Shown here piece by piece: positions 42,935 through 52,815 of a DNA stretch of 64,000 bases (within the stretch, counting starts at the first letter, position 1; every line of letters begins with the position of its first letter). The translations under genes and the position numbers were made by a program. Source of the DNA: JANTGF01 sp963750735 (lineage in GTDB: Bacteria > Bacteroidota > Bacteroidia > Bacteroidales > VadinHA17); NCBI GenBank assembly GCA_963750735.1, contig CAVVRY010000011.1, forward strand, positions 1 through 64,000, read 5' to 3'. The notes under the pieces are model-generated. The model worked only from the letters and a program-made list of their open reading frames with translations, was not told where the DNA came from and ran no database searches.

Positions 42935-44200
42935 ATGAAAAAATATAAATTTAATATCCTTATTCTTGCAGGAGTGTTTTTATTTATTATTCACAATAGA
43001 TCTAATGCACAGGATATCGATTCTTTGGTTTCCGGAACCAGAAAAGATGCAGTTAAAGTATTTGTTGATTGCCGGTATTGCGATATGGACTATATAAGAC
43101 GGGAAATTCCATACGTGAATTATGTTAGGGACACCAGGGATGCTCAGGTATATATATTGGAAACCAGTCAGGAAACAGGTAGTGGAGGAAGTGAATACAG
43201 CTTCTTCTTCCAGGGTCAGAAAGAATTTTCAGGCATGAATGATACGCTTAAGTATGCCTCAATGCCGGATGATACAAGTGATAATATCAGGTTTGGAAGA
43301 ACAAAAATGCTTAAAGCAGGATTAATGCGTTATGTTGCCAGGACACCTTTATTTAGTGAGGTCGAAATCAGTTCTGAAAAATCTGACGATGATGAGATCG
43401 TGGTAGATAAATGGAATAACTGGGTTTTTGAACTGGACATTAATCCAGAGTATGAAGGAGAGGAATCCTATAAAGCTTTTGATCTCGAAAATTCAATCAA
43501 TATCAGCAAAATCACTCCAGACTGGAAGTTTGAATTCGATGTGGAATATGACATGAGAAGAAATAAATACATTTCTGAGGATACGACCATTGTGGCCATC
43601 CGGGAATCGATCCGCTCCGAAAACTTAATTGTTAAAAGCCTTAACAGTCATTGGTCAGCTGGACTTAGTTTTAGTCTGGGGAGTTCCACCTACAGAAACA
43701 ATAAGTTCTTCTATACTATATATCCATCCGTTGAGTACAATATTTTCCCCTATGAGGAATCCAATTTTAAACAATTCAGAATTCAATACGGATTGGGTGT
43801 AAATAGTTTTAATTATAATGATACTACCGTTTACAATAAGATTCAGGAAACCCGCATGGCTCAACGATTACTTCTGGCATTCCAGGTTCAACAAAAATGG
43901 GGTTCCGTTAATATTTCAATGGGTGCCTCCAACTATTTTTATGATTTCTCAAAATATCGACTGGAGTTAGAAGGGTATATTCGCATCCGAATCATTAAAG
44001 GGCTCTCCTTAAGTCTATATGGTGGAGTTGCAAAAATACAGGACCAGTTATCTTTGGTTAAAGGTGAGCTATCTGGTACAGAGGTCTTATTGCGCTTAAG
44101 AGAATTGGCCACTGAATACAGTGTCGATTTTGGTGTTGGTATTACTTACACCTTTGGGTCAATTTATAATAATATAGTAAATCCAAGGTTTGGCAACTGA
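42935..44200 (+). CDS. Outer-membrane beta-barrel protein with conserved 'DCRYC' N-terminal region
   Basis: 421 residues with a signal peptide (NILILAGVFLFIIHNRSNA-Q). The first mature part has VFVDCRYCDMDYIRREIPYV and QVYILETSQETGSGG, a conserved pattern in Bacteroidota proteins that I recognise but cannot name functionally. From about residue 165 to the end there are regularly alternating strands ending in aromatic residues (WSAGLSFSLGSSTYRNNKFF, WGSVNISMGASNYFYDFS, YSVDFGVGITYTFGS), typical of a 10-14-strand outer-membrane barrel. Confidence 0.7.
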   Translation: MKKYKFNILILAGVFLFIIHNRSNAQDIDSLVSGTRKDAVKVFVDCRYCDMDYIRREIPYVNYVRDTRDAQVYILETSQETGSGGSEYSFFFQGQKEFSGMNDTLKYASMPDDTSDNIRFGRTKMLKAGLMRYVARTPLFSEVEISSEKSDDDEIVVDKWNNWVFELDINPEYEGEESYKAFDLENSINISKITPDWKFEFDVEYDMRRNKYISEDTTIVAIRESIRSENLIVKSLNSHWSAGLSFSLGSSTYRNNKFFYTIYPSVEYNIFPYEESNFKQFRIQYGLGVNSFNYNDTTVYNKIQETRMAQRLLLAFQVQQKWGSVNISMGASNYFYDFSKYRLELEGYIRIRIIKGLSLSLYGGVAKIQDQLSLVKGELSGTEVLLRLRELATEYSVDFGVGITYTFGSIYNNIVNPRFGN

Positions 44201-44332
44201 TAAGATTTCAGTTTTAACTTTTAAGAGTGGACAAAATTTAATCCAACAGGATTTTAGAAAGAGCATTTGATTTTTGAGTTGATAAGCATTAACTTTCCAA
44301 TCAATTCATTTGAGATAGAATATTCTTAAAAT

Positions 44333-45130
44333 ATGAAGAACCTTTACTCTTTTAATTTCCTTTCGAGAATTCTATTTCTACTATTAACACCCACCATATT
44401 CCGGGCATTAAACTTTGCATTTATCTGGCATTCTATCTACTGGGGGTCCATCACATTTGTAGTCCTTATCTGGGGCTTTTTTATAATAATCTCTCCTCTT
44501 TTTGGTAGAATTGGTTGCGGATGGCTTTGCTTTATGGGTACTGTCCAGGACTTTACAAGCCAACATTCAATATTTAAAATCAAGTGGAATAAACCTATTC
44601 TCTGGACAAGGATCCTATTCATTTGTGGATTTTTTGCAAGTTCAATCACCTTTTACTTTATCCGATTAAATTCAGGGACCATCCCTGGAATACAATTTGA
44701 TCCCTTTTTCCTGGATATGGATTTTAATGCCCATTATAAACATGTTTGGCTTTACGATATTCTTGGGGCTGTTTTATTTGGTTTACTTCTGGAGAGGAGA
44801 TGGATTTGCCGGAATATGTGTTTTATGGGTGCTTTGTGCGCCAGCGGAGCTTCCTATTCAAGATTATTGCCAGTGGTTGATACTGAAAAGTGCAATATGT
44901 GTGGTAAATGCGAGATTGATTGCCTGGTAAGAATTCCAATTAAAGATTATATTGAGAATAATCATGGTTTGGTTACCAACCCAGAATGTTTGATTTGTGG
45001 TAAATGTATTGAAGTCTGCAAGCCAAAGGCAATGAAAATTAAATTTGTCTGGAACAGAAAGAAGTATTATCAAGAACAATTATCTGTAAATCTTAAGAAA
45101 AAAATATCGAGCAAAGAATCGTCTTCCTGA
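44333..45130 (+). CDS. NapH-like membrane iron-sulfur protein with CxxxCF motifs
   Basis: 265 residues with about four to five transmembrane segments. Motifs: GCGWLCFMGTVQD (~57-70) and ICRNMCFMGALCASG (~157-171) replace the CxxxCP of NapH with CxxxCF. Two ferredoxin motifs follow (CNMCGKCEIDC about 185-195, CLICGKCIEVCKP about 216-228) before a basic tail. It probably moves electrons between quinones and another cluster protein. Another NapH/NosR-type protein lies in the redox operon 18 kb upstream, but the two are not close paralogues. A GH43 gene follows 33 bases later. Confidence 0.8.
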   Translation: MKNLYSFNFLSRILFLLLTPTIFRALNFAFIWHSIYWGSITFVVLIWGFFIIISPLFGRIGCGWLCFMGTVQDFTSQHSIFKIKWNKPILWTRILFICGFFASSITFYFIRLNSGTIPGIQFDPFFLDMDFNAHYKHVWLYDILGAVLFGLLLERRWICRNMCFMGALCASGASYSRLLPVVDTEKCNMCGKCEIDCLVRIPIKDYIENNHGLVTNPECLICGKCIEVCKPKAMKIKFVWNRKKYYQEQLSVNLKKKISSKESSS

Positions 45131-45163
45131 AGCAGCTATTGGTAATAAGATAATTCATTAAAA

Positions 45164-46198
45164 ATGAAAATTATGAAGAATTATTTATTTGCTATAATTT
45201 CCATTTATTTAGTGCTTTGCACATCATTGGTTAAAGGACAGAGCAATGAAATACATCCTGGAAAAACCTGGTATGATACAGAGGGAGATCAAATCAATGC
45301 ACACGGAGGTGGTGTCCTATACCATGAAGGTACTTATTATTGGTTTGGTGAAGTAAAAAAGGGAAAAACATGGAAAGTCGAACACATTACTTCATGGGAA
45401 TGCTATCGTGTAAATGCAGGTGGTGTTTCTTGCTATTCCTCACAAAACCTTATTGATTGGAAGTATGAAGGTGTGGCTCTGGCTCCTGAACCAACGGATT
45501 CAAGCCATGATTTACATACAAGTAAGGTAATTGAAAGGCCAAAAGTTATTTACAATGAAATGGCTAAAAAATTCATTATGTGGCTGCATGTTGATTCGGA
45601 AGATTATAGTTTTTCGAGGGCCGGTGTTGCTATAAGCGATTATCCAAGTGGTCCTTACACTTATTTATACAGTCTTCGTCCCAACAATCAAATGAGCCGG
45701 GATATGACCCTGTTTAAAGATACGGATGGTAAGGCATATCACATTTTTTCCTCAGAAAACAATGCAGTTATGCATGTGAGTTTGTTGACTGAAGATTATC
45801 TCAAACCAACAGGAATAGAAAGACGAATATTTATTGATGATTCGAGGGAAGCACCTGCATTGTTTAAGCATAAAGGTGTTTATTACCTAATTACCTCAGG
45901 ATGTACTGGATGGTCGCCCAATGAAGCTATGTTGGCCTCTGCTATTGATATCATGGGGGAATGGGTAGTTCTACCTAATCCTTTCAAAGGATCAAATAGT
46001 GAAACTACCTTTACTTCTCAAAGCACTTATGTGCTTCCAGTAGAAGGAAAAAAAGACGCCTTTATTTTTATGGCCGACCGCTGGAATAAGACAAACCTGG
46101 AGGATTCAAGATATATCTGGCTGCCAATGCAAATAGTTGATAATAAGTTTGAAATTAAATGGTACAATAGCTGGAACCTGGAGGTTTTTGATAATTAG
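45164..46198 (+). CDS. GH43-family glycoside hydrolase
   Basis: 344 residues with a signal peptide (about 1-27, ending LVKG-Q; a start at 45173 is also possible). Conserved sections of the GH43 group acting on galactan- or arabinan-like chains are seen in order: INAHGGGVLYHEGTYYWFGE, VIERPKVIYNE, SRDMTLFKDTDGKAYHIFSS and EAPALFKHKGVYYLITSGCT then GWSPNE. The Glu in 'EAPALF' is the likely catalytic acid. A five-bladed propeller is expected. Secreted to the periplasm or surface, it degrades plant or algal side chains; the exact substrate is not readable here. Confidence 0.85.
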   Translation: MKIMKNYLFAIISIYLVLCTSLVKGQSNEIHPGKTWYDTEGDQINAHGGGVLYHEGTYYWFGEVKKGKTWKVEHITSWECYRVNAGGVSCYSSQNLIDWKYEGVALAPEPTDSSHDLHTSKVIERPKVIYNEMAKKFIMWLHVDSEDYSFSRAGVAISDYPSGPYTYLYSLRPNNQMSRDMTLFKDTDGKAYHIFSSENNAVMHVSLLTEDYLKPTGIERRIFIDDSREAPALFKHKGVYYLITSGCTGWSPNEAMLASAIDIMGEWVVLPNPFKGSNSETTFTSQSTYVLPVEGKKDAFIFMADRWNKTNLEDSRYIWLPMQIVDNKFEIKWYNSWNLEVFDN

Positions 46199-46247
46199 TA
46201 TAACCTGGCAATTATTCATTATTTACTAATAAATAATAGATATTACT

Positions 46248-46790
46248 ATGAAAGATACAAACAGACTAACTTTTTATTGGAGAATTACTTCTGCTCATAC
46301 AATCTCCTACTTTATTGCTGGCATATTTGCAATTACATTCCTAAATTACGGTGAACTATTTAATACTGGCCCCCTCGCTTTTATGCGGGCAACCGACTCT
46401 CCCTGGGTTGCTGCCGGACCAGGATTACAGATAATCAGAGGTATTATATTGGGGTTGATTTTATACCCATTTATTTCAATATTCCTGAAAGCTCCGTACG
46501 GATGGCTCAAGTTCTGGATTTTAAACTTCGGATTAAGTTACATTCTTACCATTTCAGCAGCAGTGGGCTCCTTTGAGGGAATAATATATACAAATATTCC
46601 TTTAAAAACCCATCTCCTTGGTTTACCTGAAATCCTGCTTTACACTACTTTGTTTACAGTCATCCTTTGGGGTTGGTATAAAAGGCCGGTAAGAGCATTT
46701 AACATACTGGCCATTGTACTAACAGCTATAATAGCCCTGATGAGTATATTGGGAGTTCTTGCTTTATTGGGAATTTTGCAAACTCCCTGA
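46248..46790 (+). CDS. Membrane protein, unknown function
   Basis: 180 residues with about five transmembrane segments (17-31, 63-80, 92-108, 124-140 and 150-176). I do not recognise the family. A loop FMRATDSPWVAAGPGLQIIR between helices 1 and 2 is the most conserved-looking piece. It lies 23 bases before an SDR gene and 50 after the GH43 gene on the same strand, so it may share a transcript with the SDR. No signal peptide or metal motif is present. Confidence 0.6.
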   Translation: MKDTNRLTFYWRITSAHTISYFIAGIFAITFLNYGELFNTGPLAFMRATDSPWVAAGPGLQIIRGIILGLILYPFISIFLKAPYGWLKFWILNFGLSYILTISAAVGSFEGIIYTNIPLKTHLLGLPEILLYTTLFTVILWGWYKRPVRAFNILAIVLTAIIALMSILGVLALLGILQTP

Positions 46791-46812
46791 ATAGAATTAT
46801 AATATTAAAATC

Positions 46813-47643
46813 ATGAAAACATTAAAAGGAAAAACTGCTCTAATCACTGGAGCATCAAGAGGCATAGGTGTCTACATAGCTAAAGCCCTAGCTAAGGAAG
46901 GCATGAATCTTATTCTGGTTGCCAGGAATGAAGAAGCTCTAAAAGATGTTAAAAATGAGCTGAGTTCGCAACCCATTTCAGTATCATGCATACCAGCTGA
47001 TGTAGGACAACGCAGCCAATTATTGGCTCTTGTGGATAAGGCAGAAGCACAATTTAAAGGTGTTGATGTTTTGATAAACAATGCTGGGCTAGAGTTGGCA
47101 CTGCCCTATGATAAAATGGATCCAAAAAAAATCGACCAGATTATGGAAGTAAACCTAAGAGCTCCAATGATTCTTACACGTCTACTGCTTCCTAAAATGA
47201 TTGCTCGAGGTGAAGGACATATCGTAAATATTGCATCAATTGCAGGGCTTTTCGGTGCACCTTATGAAGAAGCATATTCTGCCAGTAAACATGGACTTAT
47301 TGGATTTACTAAGAGTCTTCGGTTTACAGCCCTCGGGGAAGGATATCCCATCGGTGCATCTGTCATTTCTCCGGGATACATTTCCGAAACGGGTATGTAT
47401 CAGGATAATATAAAAAACACTAGCCTTAAGGCACCAAAAAGTTTTGGAACCTCACCTCCACAATATGTAGCCAAGGCAGTTATAAAGGCTATCAAAAAAA
47501 ACAAGTCGGATATTATTGTCAATATAAAACCTCTTCGACCACTTCTTCTTTTGCAATCCATTGCACCATCTCTCACTTCATGGTTTGCTGTTAAAACAGG
47601 TTCATTAGAATTTGCCAAAAGTTTTGCTCAAAAGAATCTATAA
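46813..47643 (+). CDS. Short-chain dehydrogenase/reductase
   Basis: 276 residues, classical SDR. The NAD(P)-binding loop TGASRGIG is at about 12-19, the NNAG motif is in VLINNAGLELALPY, the catalytic Ser is in NIASIAGLFG, and Tyr/Lys are in AYSASKHGLIGFTK. Arg and Asp near 38-40 (VARNEEAL) suggest NADPH preference. It resembles DltE/YqjQ-like SDRs with a hydrophobic C-terminal end (LLLLQSIAPSLTSWF). Substrate unknown. Converges on the xanthine dehydrogenase-type genes. Confidence 0.85.
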   Translation: MKTLKGKTALITGASRGIGVYIAKALAKEGMNLILVARNEEALKDVKNELSSQPISVSCIPADVGQRSQLLALVDKAEAQFKGVDVLINNAGLELALPYDKMDPKKIDQIMEVNLRAPMILTRLLLPKMIARGEGHIVNIASIAGLFGAPYEEAYSASKHGLIGFTKSLRFTALGEGYPIGASVISPGYISETGMYQDNIKNTSLKAPKSFGTSPPQYVAKAVIKAIKKNKSDIIVNIKPLRPLLLLQSIAPSLTSWFAVKTGSLEFAKSFAQKNL

Positions 47644-47696
47644 GAATTGGTCTAAAAATTATCTGTACTCAATCTTTTTTTTACTATAAACTATCA

Positions 47697-49856
47697 TTAA
47701 GTTTTGGATTTCTTAATTGCATCCTTTACCCGCTCAGGTGTTAAAGGCAACTTGTATAACCTGGCTCCTGTCGCATCGTATAAAGCGTTTGCCACTGCCC
47801 CACCCATGCAAATTATAGCCGGTTCTCCTCCTCCCTGTGGCGGATCATCCTGTGCATCGATTATCACCACATCAATTTCGGGTGTCCAGCTAAATCGTGC
47901 AAATTCATAATTACTGAAATTGCTTGTAAGCATTTTCCGGGCTTTGAATTTTATCTCTTCACCCAGGGCATATCCCAGTCCCATTATAACGCATCCTTCA
48001 GCCTGAATGATAACCCCCTGAGGGTTCACTACCATGCCCATATTCTGGGAACAGACAGCTCTTTTCACCTGAATATGACCGCTTTCTTCATCTACGTCAA
48101 TTTCAACAAAGACTGCAACATCGGTTCCGGCATCTTTTCCACAGGCAATTCCATATCCTCTTCCACTGGGCCCCTTTTTCGGAGTCCATCCGAATTTTTC
48201 AGCCCCGGCCCTAAGTACTTCAGCCATTTTGGGATCCCCTTCCAGGTGTTTAAGTCTGAATTCAAGAGCATCCACACCAGCTTCAGCTGCCATTAATTCT
48301 ATCTGGGATTCCCGTGCCCAGGTATTGGTGTTATTACTTGGAGCACGCCATGCTCCAGTGTAGAATGGATGGACCGTAACACCTCTCGGAGCTCCAAAGG
48401 TTTGTGTCCGATGATCGGGTATGTCATAAAATTGGGTTGCTCCACGTTGCCCACCAAAGTATATCCCATAATCCCATAGAGAAATTTTCCCATTGTCATC
48501 TAATCCAGACTTAATGTTGACTAATGCTGCCGGACGAAGCCTGTCGTACATAAACTCCTCACTGCGTGAATAAACCAGTTGTACCGGTTTCCCTGAAAGT
48601 TTTGCTATCCTGGCAGCTTCAACAGCCTGAGGATTGTATATTTTACCACCAAAACCTCCACCAGTGAAAATTGTCATAAGACGAACATTATCTTCAGGAA
48701 TACCAAGTTCTTCTGCAATTGCTTCCTTGGTTGGATATGGAGTCTGGCAAGATGCCCAGACCTTTAATTTCTCATCCTCAAATACTGCAGTGGCCGTATG
48801 GTTTTCGATAGGTGCATGGGCAATATAAGGATCGTGGAATTCTGAATCGAAAATTTGCACTGACTTCTTCTCACCTTCCTTCAGGTTGCCTCCTGCAGCG
48901 ATTTCATTGTTCTCAGTCCCTTTTTCTTTAAAATATTCAAATATGCTTTCATCATCAACATTCAACACCTCTTCTTCGTACTCAGCTTTAATCACTGATA
49001 GGGCAGTTCTAACCCTGTCTTGTGATTCATGAAGAACGGCTACAAAATCTCCGTCCTTAACAATTTCTACTCCCTCTATCTTTTCCGCTGCAGAGGTATC
49101 TAAACTGGTAAGTTTTGCCCCAAGACTGGGTGGCCGAACAATATGTGCATACATCATCCCAGGTAAGTGGACGTCACCTGAGTATTTTGCTGCACCCGTA
49201 ACCTTATCAAAGCCATCGACATGAAGCCTTGATGTTCCAATTACCTTAAATTCGGATGCTTTCTTCACAGCTGGCTTCCGCTTAAGGGTTTCAAAAACCT
49301 CTTTTCCTTTCGTAAGCTCAGCATAGCTTATATTTTTTGAAGTATCTGTTTTCAAGGAAACGACACCATCATTTACTATCAATTGATCTGCAGAAACGGT
49401 CAGTTCCTTGGCTGCCATTTCCAATAGAATGGCTCTTGCTTCAGCACCGGCAGCTCTTAAAACCTCACCAAAAACCCGTGTAGACAATGATCCATAGGTG
49501 CCCTCATCCCAGGGACAGAGATCAGTATCTCCCATAACAATATCAATGTTTTCCAGCTTTACATCCAGTTCATCGGCCAATTCCATAGGAAGGGAAGTTA
49601 TTGGCCCCTGCCCCATCTCAATCTTACCTGTATAGAGGGTAACCCTACCATCATCCCCAATTCGCAAATATGCATTCATATTGGGTTCTTTCCCCGGTTC
49701 CGAACTACTGCAAGAGGAGAGAATATTAAGATCACTCACCGAAAAGGCAACAATTAAACCGCCTCCAACTTTCTTTAAGAAATTTCGCCTACCCATCTCA
49801 AATGGATTGTGCATATCCTTAAAGAGTCTTTCATTTATTTTCTTTTCCATTTTCAT
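47697..49856 (-). CDS. Molybdopterin-binding subunit of a xanthine dehydrogenase/IorB-type hydroxylase
   Basis: 719 residues. A Tat-like signal (MGRRNFLKKVGGGLIVAFSV, then a possible lipobox LSSC) directs it out of the cytoplasm. The aldehyde-oxidase/xanthine-dehydrogenase Mo-binding domains follow: IGDDGRVTLYTGKIEMGQG, FTGGGFGGKIYNPQ and the C-terminal GGGEPAI with catalytic Glu678. Length and signal fit IorB-type enzymes that oxidise N-heterocycles or aldehydes in the periplasm. It ends the operon XdhC-MocA, 2Fe-2S subunit, this subunit, with a 4-base overlap. Confidence 0.85.
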   Translation of the reverse strand: MKMEKKINERLFKDMHNPFEMGRRNFLKKVGGGLIVAFSVSDLNILSSCSSSEPGKEPNMNAYLRIGDDGRVTLYTGKIEMGQGPITSLPMELADELDVKLENIDIVMGDTDLCPWDEGTYGSLSTRVFGEVLRAAGAEARAILLEMAAKELTVSADQLIVNDGVVSLKTDTSKNISYAELTKGKEVFETLKRKPAVKKASEFKVIGTSRLHVDGFDKVTGAAKYSGDVHLPGMMYAHIVRPPSLGAKLTSLDTSAAEKIEGVEIVKDGDFVAVLHESQDRVRTALSVIKAEYEEEVLNVDDESIFEYFKEKGTENNEIAAGGNLKEGEKKSVQIFDSEFHDPYIAHAPIENHTATAVFEDEKLKVWASCQTPYPTKEAIAEELGIPEDNVRLMTIFTGGGFGGKIYNPQAVEAARIAKLSGKPVQLVYSRSEEFMYDRLRPAALVNIKSGLDDNGKISLWDYGIYFGGQRGATQFYDIPDHRTQTFGAPRGVTVHPFYTGAWRAPSNNTNTWARESQIELMAAEAGVDALEFRLKHLEGDPKMAEVLRAGAEKFGWTPKKGPSGRGYGIACGKDAGTDVAVFVEIDVDEESGHIQVKRAVCSQNMGMVVNPQGVIIQAEGCVIMGLGYALGEEIKFKARKMLTSNFSNYEFARFSWTPEIDVVIIDAQDDPPQGGGEPAIICMGGAVANALYDATGARLYKLPLTPERVKDAIKKSKT

Positions 49857-50332
49857 AGCAGACCTCCTTTCATTTCTTTAGCAGCCTGTTGTATGGCCTG
49901 AACAATCCTCCCATAGGTACCACAACGACAAAGATTATCCTCCATCCCATCTATTATTTCCTGTTTACTTGGTTCAGGGTTTTTTAACAATAAACCATAG
50001 GCATTCATGATCATTCCCGGTGTGCAATAACCACATTGAAGAGCATCATTGGTCATAAAGGCCTTTTGAATTGGATGGGGGGTCCCATTCTTACTCAGGC
50101 CTTCGATAGTTAATACCTTTTTCCCTGCAACATCTCTTATCGGGATTATGCAGGACCGTACCGGTTCATTATCCAGAATGACGGTACATGAACCACAAAC
50201 ACTAATTCCACAACCAAATTTAGTACCTGTAAGTCCCAGCTCATTCCGAAGCACCCACATTAACAAATTATTTGGATCAGTGGAGATCTCTGTTGGATTC
50301 GAATTAAGTTCAAAATGAATGGTTTCAATCAT
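49853..50332 (-). CDS. 2Fe-2S subunit of the IorAB-type molybdenum hydroxylase
   Basis: 159 residues from the ATG at 50332; an upstream extension to 50428 lies inside the XdhC gene and lacks the family's start. Two [2Fe-2S] clusters are evident: the plant-type motif FGCGISVCGSC plus SCIIPIRD, and the alpha-helical motif CGYCTPGMIM with CRCGTYGRIV. It carries electrons from the molybdenum centre; no FAD subunit is encoded, which is typical of IorA-type enzymes that pass electrons to a periplasmic acceptor. It overlaps the XdhC gene by 8 bases. Confidence 0.88.
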   Translation of the reverse strand: MIETIHFELNSNPTEISTDPNNLLMWVLRNELGLTGTKFGCGISVCGSCTVILDNEPVRSCIIPIRDVAGKKVLTIEGLSKNGTPHPIQKAFMTNDALQCGYCTPGMIMNAYGLLLKNPEPSKQEIIDGMEDNLCRCGTYGRIVQAIQQAAKEMKGGLL

Positions 50333-51971
50333 AATAACTCTGGTGTTTAAGTTCTTCAATATATTCTTTTTCTGTATCGATATCCCGCAGGATTTCAGAG
50401 GAATCAGTTTCCATTTCCTCAATGTCATAGGGATTATTCAGTAGTAGTTCCTTTAAACTGTTTTCAACTGTAAGTTCTTTTACCTGCCTAAAGTATTTCT
50501 TTCCAAATAAAAGCGGATGTCCACGCTTTCCTTGATAAGTTGCTACAATTATCTCTTTATCTGATGTCCTGTAAGTCTCAATCATCTTATTCATGATGCT
50601 ACTCCCTATCATGGGTTGATCTCCTAAAAGAACCATTATTGCAGTGGTTTCTTCATTTACAGATTTCAGACCAGCCTGGACAGAAGAAAGCATACCATTC
50701 CTATACAAGTTATTAAATACAGTCTCAACCGGATAATCCTGTATCAGCTGACCTATGGCTTCCTTATCTGACCCCAGGACCACAAAGGTTTTGTCAATGA
50801 ATGATCGGGTTGCTGATTGCACAAGCTTTTCAATTATACTCAGGTTTCCAAAAGGAAGAAGCATTTTTGGCCTTCCCATCCTCCTTGATTCCCCGGCAGC
50901 CAATATAATACCACATATCAGACCGTTTTTATTCAGTTTTTTATTTTGACTGCGAATTTGAATCAACTGGGCACTAATACTAACGGCAATCTCCTGAACT
51001 GTTTTAGAGCCTATTTCTAATCCTATTGGAGCATGAATGCGATCCAAATCTGATTTGGTTGCCCAGCTTTTCGAAATAAAATTATCACGCATCAATTGAA
51101 TTTTATTCTTGCTGCCTATCATTCCAATGTATGGGACATTTGAATGAATACAGGCCTTCAAAGCTTCAGAGTCATCCCGGTGTCCCCTGGTTACAATAAC
51201 AATATAGGTGTCTTTTGTTTTTGGAATTTCATTCAGGGCTATTCCAATTGGTTTTACAATGATATTATCTGCCGAGGGAATATTGTTGGAATTTCCATAT
51301 TCCAGCCTATCATCAATTATGGTCACTTCAAAATCCAGTTGAGAACCCATGCTGGCCAGGGCTTTTCCTATATGCCCTGCCCCTGCAATAATTAGCTTAG
51401 ACAGTGGGTATACGGGCTGAAGAAAGACACTGGTGTCATTAGACATTGACAGATAAACGCAGAGCTTTTTTTCCAGGCAGGATAAACATTCAGCCCTGAG
51501 TTCTGACAGATCGCCAAATTGTTTATTTTCTTTAATAGTCTCCTCTTCGACCCATAATCTATCAATCTTGACTTTGTCCTGCTTGGTGATGATTGTCGCT
51601 AAAATACCTGATTTATTTTCACTTATTGATTCATCAAGTCTGGTAAATATTTTTTTATCCTTATCAGGATTGGCATCCACAAGTATGGTTGCAGTTCCTC
51701 CACATATTGCTCCTTCCGCAGAATTAATATCCTCATTCAAGCCAAAATGATAAAGAAAAGATGATCCATCTTCAATTGCATTTAATGATTTTGCCGTTGC
51801 ATCACCTTCAAGCACTCCTCCTCCTAATGTTCCAGCTAAGAGGCCATCGGTTGAAAATATGGCCGATGCTCCGGGTACCTGAGGAGCAGATCCCCTGGTT
51901 TCAAGAATAGTTGCCAGAGCCAAAGGCCTGGATGTAATTTCTCTTGAAAGATTATTAAAAATATTCTTCAC
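50325..51971 (-). CDS. XdhC-MocA fusion: molybdenum-cofactor maturation protein
   Basis: I favour the GTG at 51971 (VKNIFNNL...) because the ATG at 52025 overlaps the upstream gene and adds a hydrophobic tail unlike XdhC; from GTG the protein is 548 residues. Residues ~1-85 are XdhC_CoxI (ALATILETRGSAPQ, TLGGGVLEGDA, EGAICGGTATILVD), ~165-330 the XdhC Rossmann domain (IIAGAGHIGKALASM), and ~345-548 a MocA/MobA-type nucleotidyltransferase (IILAAGESRRMGRPKMLLP). XdhC inserts sulfurated cofactor and MocA makes the cytidine dinucleotide form. One polypeptide doing both serves the hydroxylase next door. Confidence 0.85.
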   Translation of the reverse strand: MKNIFNNLSREITSRPLALATILETRGSAPQVPGASAIFSTDGLLAGTLGGGVLEGDATAKSLNAIEDGSSFLYHFGLNEDINSAEGAICGGTATILVDANPDKDKKIFTRLDESISENKSGILATIITKQDKVKIDRLWVEEETIKENKQFGDLSELRAECLSCLEKKLCVYLSMSNDTSVFLQPVYPLSKLIIAGAGHIGKALASMGSQLDFEVTIIDDRLEYGNSNNIPSADNIIVKPIGIALNEIPKTKDTYIVIVTRGHRDDSEALKACIHSNVPYIGMIGSKNKIQLMRDNFISKSWATKSDLDRIHAPIGLEIGSKTVQEIAVSISAQLIQIRSQNKKLNKNGLICGIILAAGESRRMGRPKMLLPFGNLSIIEKLVQSATRSFIDKTFVVLGSDKEAIGQLIQDYPVETVFNNLYRNGMLSSVQAGLKSVNEETTAIMVLLGDQPMIGSSIMNKMIETYRTSDKEIIVATYQGKRGHPLLFGKKYFRQVKELTVENSLKELLLNNPYDIEEMETDSSEILRDIDTEKEYIEELKHQSYYD

Positions 51972-51999
51972 CCTGGTACTATAATAAGACACAAAAAAT

Positions 52000-52674
52000 T
52001 TATACAAATATTCTAAAAACTCCAACTAATGCAAGGCATACTATCAGTGTTAGCGGAGAAAGAATGTATCTGAAGAAAAGACCATCAAACCGAAAGTTTT
52101 CTTTATAAAGAATTGCTCTTATTCTTTCTCCAGCCAGAAATCCTAAAGGCACTGTTAACGCAGAAAAGGCAATAGCTACAGGCGAAAATAAAATTGACAA
52201 TGGCACCGCAGAGTTTGGATATACACAAGCCGGAATTCCAGTTGCATACTTTACAAGCGGAAACAAAGCGACAGCGATGAGTGCCGATCCGCCACCCAAA
52301 AGAGCCCGTTGGGATGTTTTATTCCACTTAACATTTTTAAATACAGCAAATAGGGCAATAATTGCCAATCCTTCCATCCAAAAGGCGAAAATCGGGTTTC
52401 CAATGGCTCCATGCATTACCGGCAATGATAGAAGCACTGCATCAAATAGTTTAAATAGTGAAGCTACCAGTACAATCAATACAAGTAATAACATATTTCG
52501 GGTTACAACCCATGTGGTGGCAAGAAAGAACAGTGCCACTCCGGTCATCAACGATCCGGAAACAAGGTGGGCACAGGTTCGCAGACCCGCTCCCATTAAT
52601 ACTTCAGAAAACCCCCAGATGGATCCCAGGATTAATGCAACTATCAAATGTGTACTTGAAATGGATTTTTTCAT
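52000..52674 (-). CDS. Polytopic membrane protein upstream of the XdhC genes
   Basis: 224 residues with about six hydrophobic segments (9-25, 38-55, 59-77, 94-110, 126-146, 197-220) and no known motif. Placement directly upstream of the XdhC-MocA gene, co-directional, suggests that it belongs to the molybdenum hydroxylase operon, possibly as a transporter for substrate or cofactor. It is not obviously a molybdate permease; it lacks a substrate-binding partner and ABC features. Function unknown. Confidence 0.65.
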   Translation of the reverse strand: MKKSISSTHLIVALILGSIWGFSEVLMGAGLRTCAHLVSGSLMTGVALFFLATTWVVTRNMLLLVLIVLVASLFKLFDAVLLSLPVMHGAIGNPIFAFWMEGLAIIALFAVFKNVKWNKTSQRALLGGGSALIAVALFPLVKYATGIPACVYPNSAVPLSILFSPVAIAFSALTVPLGFLAGERIRAILYKENFRFDGLFFRYILSPLTLIVCLALVGVFRIFV

Positions 52675-52815
52675 GGTTTAAAAAGGTTTATTAGATCATA
52701 CAAAATAAAATAAAGAAATAAGGTTAACGACCTGTTCAATTTGACTTTGATTATCAAATATTTAGATTTCAATTGTACAAAGCGAAAAGGGTATAAATTA
52801 TTTTATTTAAAAAAT

